A stretch of DNA of 8,962 bases. Origin: an uncultured Eubacteriales bacterium (GTDB lineage Bacteria > Bacillota > Clostridia > Oscillospirales > Acutalibacteraceae). The number at the start of each line of letters is the position of its first letter. Within the stretch, counting starts at the first letter, position 1. The notes beneath the pieces are model-generated. The model searched no databases, was not told the DNA's origin, and worked only from the letters and a program-made list of their open reading frames with translations. The stretch spans positions 1 to 8,962 of the forward strand of contig ONYV01000025.1 of the NCBI GenBank assembly GCA_900322105.1, written 5' to 3'. Position numbers and translations under genes: made by a program. Shown one piece after another: positions 7,101 through 8,962 of this stretch.

Positions 7101-8617
7101 CCGCTGCTTGGTACAAGAGAAAGCTCTGTGTTTGTAATAGCCGCAGGCTTGCAGTCATCTTCATTATATACGACTGCCACACCGCTGTTGCCGACTGTAC
7201 CTGAGACCGTACCGTTCGCAACGGTAAAAGTATTGCCCGAAACATGGTCGGTATAAGTGCCGTCCTCCATCACAAGGGACGGAATGCTGACACTGCCGGC
7301 GCCGTTGAGCTTCGATATAACAACACCCTTTGTACCGCGGATGTTGTAGGCAATATCCGCAGTGTAAGACGCAAGATATTCCGACTGTCCTTCAAAGATG
7401 TTCTTGAACTTGTTGACTTCCGCAACGGCAGGAGTTTTCCATGTGGTGTCGTCAGAGGCAAGTCCCATCGTACTGTTCGGACGGGCAAGGAACAGAGCGG
7501 TAGAGTCTGCTCTTGAGCCGACAATCGCCCACGCTTTTATGATCACATCATCCGAAACGCCCGATGTATTCTTAAAATAGGCAGTTCCCGATTCGCCAAT
7601 ATACGTATCGTGTGATTCCACCCACAAAACGCACTGTGAAGGCAGCGCACCCTTGTCATAGTTAGAATTTGCCAATTCAGACGCAGCATGAAAGTAGGCT
7701 TTGTCAAGCGCACGGTCGCCTGTGGAGTTATCCGTGACCGCCATATATTTGGTATAGTCACCGATATCGGTGCCGGCGCCTCCCAAGATCTCACCATAGA
7801 AGAAAAGGTCTGTCTTTTGGTAAGTTTTCTCGGCATAGTCCTTGACACCGTTGATCACGGTCGGCCAGAAATTGCTTTTATAGCCGCTTTCATCTGTCGG
7901 CAGCTCGATATGCTTTGCAGCGTCAAAACGGAAACCGTCTACGCCGCAGTCCACACAATCCTTCAGCAGTAAAAGCGTCTTTTTCTGAACGTATGAGTTG
8001 CCCGTGTTTAGGTCGGGCTGACCCATGTGGCGCTGAGTGATGGTGTAACGGTCGTCGTCGCTGATGCCGTTGGTATCGGAATGATAGTAGTCTCTGTTTT
8101 TCATATCAGCAGCGGCATCTGCGCTGAGATTATCGTATCCGCCGCCGCTGCTGCCGTTATTGGCAAGGTGGTTGGCAACGATATCCACCACTACCTGAAT
8201 GCCGTACAGCTCCGCTTCTTCGCAAAGCGCTTTGAGCTGTGCCTTTGTGCCGAGCCATGAGCCGAAATTCACTCCGTCCGTGATCGCCAGATCCAGCGGC
8301 TGGTAGAGCTTCCACCACTGTCCGCTCGTATCTGTCCACGAGGCATTATAATCCTTCGGCGGCTGAACGGGAGAAGTCTGTACTGCGGTATAACCTGCCG
8401 CAGCGATCTCAGGCAAAGCGTCCCTGATCTCGTCAAAGGACCAGTCAAAACAGTGAAGGATCGCGCTTCCTGCGATGGTTTTCTGGGCGTAGGTTTCGTA
8501 GTTGTTTGCCTGAGACGACGTGTCTGCGGCGATAGCAACACTGCCTGTCACAGCAGCAGCCGAAAGCGTCATACAGGCTGTCAATGCAATGCTGATCAGT
8601 TTTCTGAATAAACTCAA
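4184..8617 (-). CDS. Secreted GH13 alpha-amylase fused to a transglutaminase-like domain
   Basis: Extracellular starch-degrading enzyme of 1477 residues. Signal peptide 1-30/31. GH13 catalytic region about 48-490, closely patterned on Bacillus subtilis AmyE (subfamily GH13_28): DIVANH (145-150), GFRFDAAKH with nucleophile D232, YGEIL with acid/base E276, and WVESHDT with D337. All catalytic residues are present, so endo-hydrolysis of alpha-1,4-glucan is expected. Two tandem starch-binding-like modules follow (about 497-575 and 602-682). Next is a transglutaminase/cysteine-peptidase-like domain (about 715-955) with triad C868 (GRCENY), H896 (AHEWLK) and D911 (HVDVTWDDP). Then come a propeller-like stretch (about 980-1125), a short InlB-repeat-like segment (about 1130-1182) and a C-terminal domain (about 1186-1477) ending AYFGQ. 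AmyE itself is about 660 residues, so this is far longer. There is no dockerin, LPXTG or membrane anchor. The start is TTG, fixed by AAAGGAG eight bases upstream. Confidence 0.93.
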   Translation of the reverse strand: MSLFRKLISIALTACMTLSAAAVTGSVAIAADTSSQANNYETYAQKTIAGSAILHCFDWSFDEIRDALPEIAAAGYTAVQTSPVQPPKDYNASWTDTSGQWWKLYQPLDLAITDGVNFGSWLGTKAQLKALCEEAELYGIQVVVDIVANHLANNGSSGGGYDNLSADAAADMKNRDYYHSDTNGISDDDRYTITQRHMGQPDLNTGNSYVQKKTLLLLKDCVDCGVDGFRFDAAKHIELPTDESGYKSNFWPTVINGVKDYAEKTYQKTDLFFYGEILGGAGTDIGDYTKYMAVTDNSTGDRALDKAYFHAASELANSNYDKGALPSQCVLWVESHDTYIGESGTAYFKNTSGVSDDVIIKAWAIVGSRADSTALFLARPNSTMGLASDDTTWKTPAVAEVNKFKNIFEGQSEYLASYTADIAYNIRGTKGVVISKLNGAGSVSIPSLVMEDGTYTDHVSGNTFTVANGTVSGTVGNSGVAVVYNEDDCKPAAITNTELSLVPSSGWKECSARFAMYLFNIYGDSAWVDMTDADGDGKYTAAVPEGEWTNVIFCRMNPSTTENNWNNKWNQTADLYPDDGTDCYIITVSNNGYWGTYQQTDSSVLYFVPNTNWRTDNARFAMYFYNNGGGTAWVGMEADTDGMYSGTIPEGNWTNVIFCRMNPSTTENNWDNRWNQTSNLTLSSASNRYTLSEGSWDYGDGTWDNYAVVTHDYIYKTPKGMIVQEIPEGGVLYQIRNADMLYEIFEKLLTHPESVDVSEYQIPVEDADKLLSALMNTFPELFFINSYSYGYSTYLTKLIPVYLNDEEESAEMLDTYYNKALEILSCIDDTMDDFTKALVLHDQLVLTHRYQAEGSNNYLFMTEGWGRCENYTEIYAYLLALCGVKSEIVSSEEMAHEWLKVCIDGSYYHVDVTWDDPLYSFSTDGGESVTADSPDNVSHSNFLLSDSAISDRTYGSVHSGYTSYYPTSTRFDLYQKLHGNYYPIFYVDGTFYTIRKKETKGFLVSYDPLTDTKSDIYTINDVWMAGANRYYGSNYSSIAEYHGMIYFNGDHTVWVWDPTASSISEYASYNNDHLWGVCVKDGKLYGLTADSPNYVKKPVLLKACMENKQYEETSVFSFNAGIGYGSMDAVTVPTGWQFILPKSTFEAPESDAFDCWEINGETHEVGDLIEITNDTVITAVYEKSGVCIDSASIKLDGKIGLNFYFTLTSDMSQTGNYIELTNTVTNETQKTKLSLAKKTSDGYKVSFPLSVKQIHDTVTFKVFDRNDQPIPLFVSSSEGKTGVTNNTYTYSASEYISNVKQYYSSDTELVDLVKALDTYASYSQDYLNYNTLTATSPSDRIDISDVTANSIEYYKYYRISETKPDGVTLYGYSLVVEADHSFRLYFKSDAPDEHKYYLDGKPVDYGTAKGMYYIEIPEIPANELGGMHGIKIDDCDIVCGALSYAYLALKQDKDPKLCDLVRALVKYYDAADAYFGQ
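5867..6124 (-). other. Transglutaminase/cysteine-peptidase-like core inside the amylase polyprotein
   Basis: Residues 832-917 carry the three signature blocks of the transglutaminase-like superfamily: LHDQLV.....Y, then GRCENYTEIYAYLLALCG with C868, then AHEWLKVCIDGSYYHVDVTW with H896 and D911. The triad is intact, so the domain may be a peptidase or an amide cross-linker. Substrate cannot be told from sequence. Confidence 0.85.
6572..6814 (-). repeat. Second starch-binding-like module of the amylase
   Basis: Residues about 602-682: VLYFVPNTNW..., then RFAMYFYN, AWVGM, GxIPEGNWTNVIFCRMNP and NNWDNRWNQT. The aromatic-rich beta pattern resembles CBM25/26-type starch-binding modules; the exact CBM family is not certain. 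Confidence 0.7.
6608..6661 (-). repeat. 54-nt identical direct repeat, copy in module 2
   Basis: This stretch is identical to 6923-6976, 315 bases away. It encodes WTNVIFCRMNPSTTENNW at residues 653-670 with the same codon at every position. Confidence 0.9.
6893..7129 (-). repeat. First starch-binding-like module of the amylase
   Basis: Residues about 497-575, aligning with the second module over its whole length (RFAMYLFN, AWVDM, AVPEGEWTNVIFCRMNP, NNWNNKWNQT). A DADGDG turn (532-537) could bind calcium. The module follows the end of the GH13 C-terminal beta domain directly. Confidence 0.7.
6923..6976 (-). repeat. 54-nt identical direct repeat, copy in module 1
   Basis: The partner of 6608-6661, coding residues 548-565. 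On one side the match continues with two mismatches through the NNWxNxWNQT part. On the other it stops abruptly, where the modules are clearly diverged. Confidence 0.9.
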
Positions 8618-8625
8618 GTCGATCG

Positions 8626-8632
8626 CTCCTTT
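8626..8632 (-). promoter_or_regulatory. Ribosome binding site supporting a TTG start
   Basis: AAAGGAG on the minus strand lies eight bases before TTG at 8617-8615. No in-frame ATG occurs before M16, which is inside the signal peptide, so the TTG start is well supported. TTG usually lowers initiation. Confidence 0.85.
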
Positions 8633-8652
8633 CAGATGTTACCGTATCCTGT

Positions 8653-8671
8653 CCTGATTCAGAAAATCAGG
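8653..8671 (-). promoter_or_regulatory. Stem-loop in the amylase 5' leader
   Basis: CCTGATT (8653-8659) and AATCAGG (8665-8671) form a perfect 7-bp stem with a 5-base loop. It falls between the predicted transcription start (near 8683) and the RBS, 20 bases upstream of the latter. It may stabilise the mRNA 5' end or be an operator dyad. Confidence 0.5.
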
Positions 8672-8689
8672 TTCAGATATATCATGTCA

Positions 8690-8718
8690 ATTTTACCATA
8701 TTTCCGCTCAAAAGTCAA
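8690..8718 (-). promoter_or_regulatory. Extended -10 sigma-A promoter of the amylase
   Basis: On the minus strand TTGACT (8718-8713), a 17-base spacer and TAAAAT (8695-8690), preceded by TGG as an extended -10 element. The predicted start near 8683 gives a leader of about 66 bases. I searched by eye for a CcpA cre-like site and saw no convincing match. Confidence 0.8.
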
Positions 8719-8843
8719 TTTGCGCTATTGATTTTTGATAATTTGCATAATACTCACTATTCTGCGTTTTAGAGATGAAACTAACTTCTTTCAAATTGCC
8801 TGTTCCGATCATGATCGTAAATCAAAAAGGTCTTTTGAAAGGG

Positions 8844-8882
8844 TTCGGGAAAACTTTTCTCCTCAAGAAAAGTTTTCCCGAA
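8844..8882. repeat. Perfect 17-bp intergenic palindrome
   Basis: The arm TTCGGGAAAACTTTTCT (8844-8860) and its exact complement (8866-8882) flank a 5-base loop, CCTCA. No strong T-run follows on either strand, so it is an unlikely terminator. The length, perfection and location between divergent promoters suit a dispersed palindromic (REP-like) element of the kind I recall from Ruminococcus-type genomes. Copy number cannot be judged from one window. Confidence 0.7.
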
Positions 8883-8901
8883 AAACCTGCCGAAAAAAAC
8901 C

Positions 8902-8931
8902 TTGACAAAAGCGGCACGTTTATGGTAAAAT
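8902..8931 (+). promoter_or_regulatory. Rightward sigma-A promoter for a gene beyond the window
   Basis: TTGACA (8902-8907), an 18-base spacer and TAAAAT (8926-8931), again preceded by TGG. Transcription would begin near 8938. The -10 region TATGGTAAAAT is identical to that of the divergent amylase promoter. Confidence 0.8.
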
Positions 8932-8939
8932 CAAAAATT

Positions 8940-8956
8940 GCAGACAAGTAGTCTGC
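8940..8956 (+). promoter_or_regulatory. Hairpin at the start of the rightward transcript
   Basis: GCAGAC (8940-8945) and GTCTGC (8951-8956) form a perfect 6-bp stem with a 5-base loop, beginning almost at the predicted transcription start. It could be a 5' stabilising hairpin or the first stem of a leader RNA or riboswitch cut off by the window edge. Confidence 0.45.
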
Positions 8957-8962
8957 GGTAAA

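Larger units (their letters stand above)
8618..8962. other. Intergenic region with two divergent promoters and a palindrome
   Basis: These 345 bases hold no credible gene. From left to right they contain the amylase RBS and leader hairpin, the leftward amylase promoter, an AT-rich stretch (about 8719-8820) in which I see nothing definite, a small TCAAAA/TTTTGA dyad (8822-8838), a perfect 17-bp palindrome (8844-8882), a rightward promoter (8902-8931) and a hairpin at the very edge (8940-8956). Confidence 0.7.

Noticed and set aside
4184..8617. Dockerin or cohesin modules that would place the amylase in an amylosome.
   Set aside because: I looked for paired calcium-loop dockerin motifs and found none. 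The single DADGDG turn lies inside a starch-binding-like module.
8685..8690. A second TTGACA on the minus strand just downstream of the amylase -10 box.
   Set aside because: No -10-like sequence follows at proper spacing; the upstream TTGACT/TAAAAT pair is far better.
8775..8951. A rightward 58-codon open frame beginning MKLTSFKLPV.
   Set aside because: It runs straight through the 17-bp palindrome and the rightward promoter, has only AGAG touching the ATG as a possible RBS, and its composition looks like translated repeat sequence.
1..8962. CRISPR arrays, tRNA or rRNA genes, insertion sequences and phage genes.
   Set aside because: No regularly spaced short repeats, cloverleaf-like stretches, transposase motifs or terminal inverted repeats with target duplications were seen. 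The repeats present are protein-module repeats or isolated hairpins.

Overview
The window looks like a chromosomal stretch from a gut-type, Gram-positive Clostridia/Ruminococcus-like bacterium. This is inferred from moderate GC content, AGGAG-type ribosome binding sites, near-consensus sigma-A promoters in AT-rich spacers, a lipobox lipoprotein, an LPNTG sortase signal, and an amylase ending in a domain style (terminating in AYFGQ) that I associate with secreted Ruminococcus/Butyrivibrio proteins. The genus is not proven by the sequence.

Layout: positions 1-32 hold what may be the last nine codons of a rightward gene, followed by a hairpin terminator at 53-99. Everything else that codes lies on the minus strand. 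Read in transcription order (right to left) it is: (1) a 1477-residue secreted GH13 alpha-amylase (8617-4184) that starts at TTG and carries two tandem starch-binding modules, a transglutaminase/cysteine-peptidase-like domain with an intact Cys-His-Asp triad, a propeller-like stretch and a Ruminococcus-type C-terminal domain; (2) a 35-residue very acidic microprotein (4146-4039) with a strong ribosome binding site; (3) a lipoprotein M14 zinc peptidase (3894-2377) on a long Ser/Glu/Pro stalk; (4) a surface protein with six X2-like modules and an LPNTG anchor (2243-180).

Regulation: strong promoters are visible in front of the amylase (8690-8718) and the X2 protein (2317-2346). None is evident directly in front of the peptidase, whose leader holds three hairpins. 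The amylase, microprotein and peptidase may therefore share one transcript with attenuation or partial termination between the last two. A second, rightward promoter at 8902-8931 leaves the window on the right. It shares an 11-base -10 region with the amylase promoter, and a perfect 17-bp palindrome lies between the two.

Functionally this is an extracellular set that uses three modes of surface retention: a secreted starch-degrading enzyme, a membrane-tethered peptidase, probably acting on peptidoglycan or peptides, and a wall-anchored modular protein. The most unusual items are the amylase/transglutaminase-like fusion, the acidic microprotein between amylase and peptidase, and a 54-nt identical repeat inside the two starch-binding modules.
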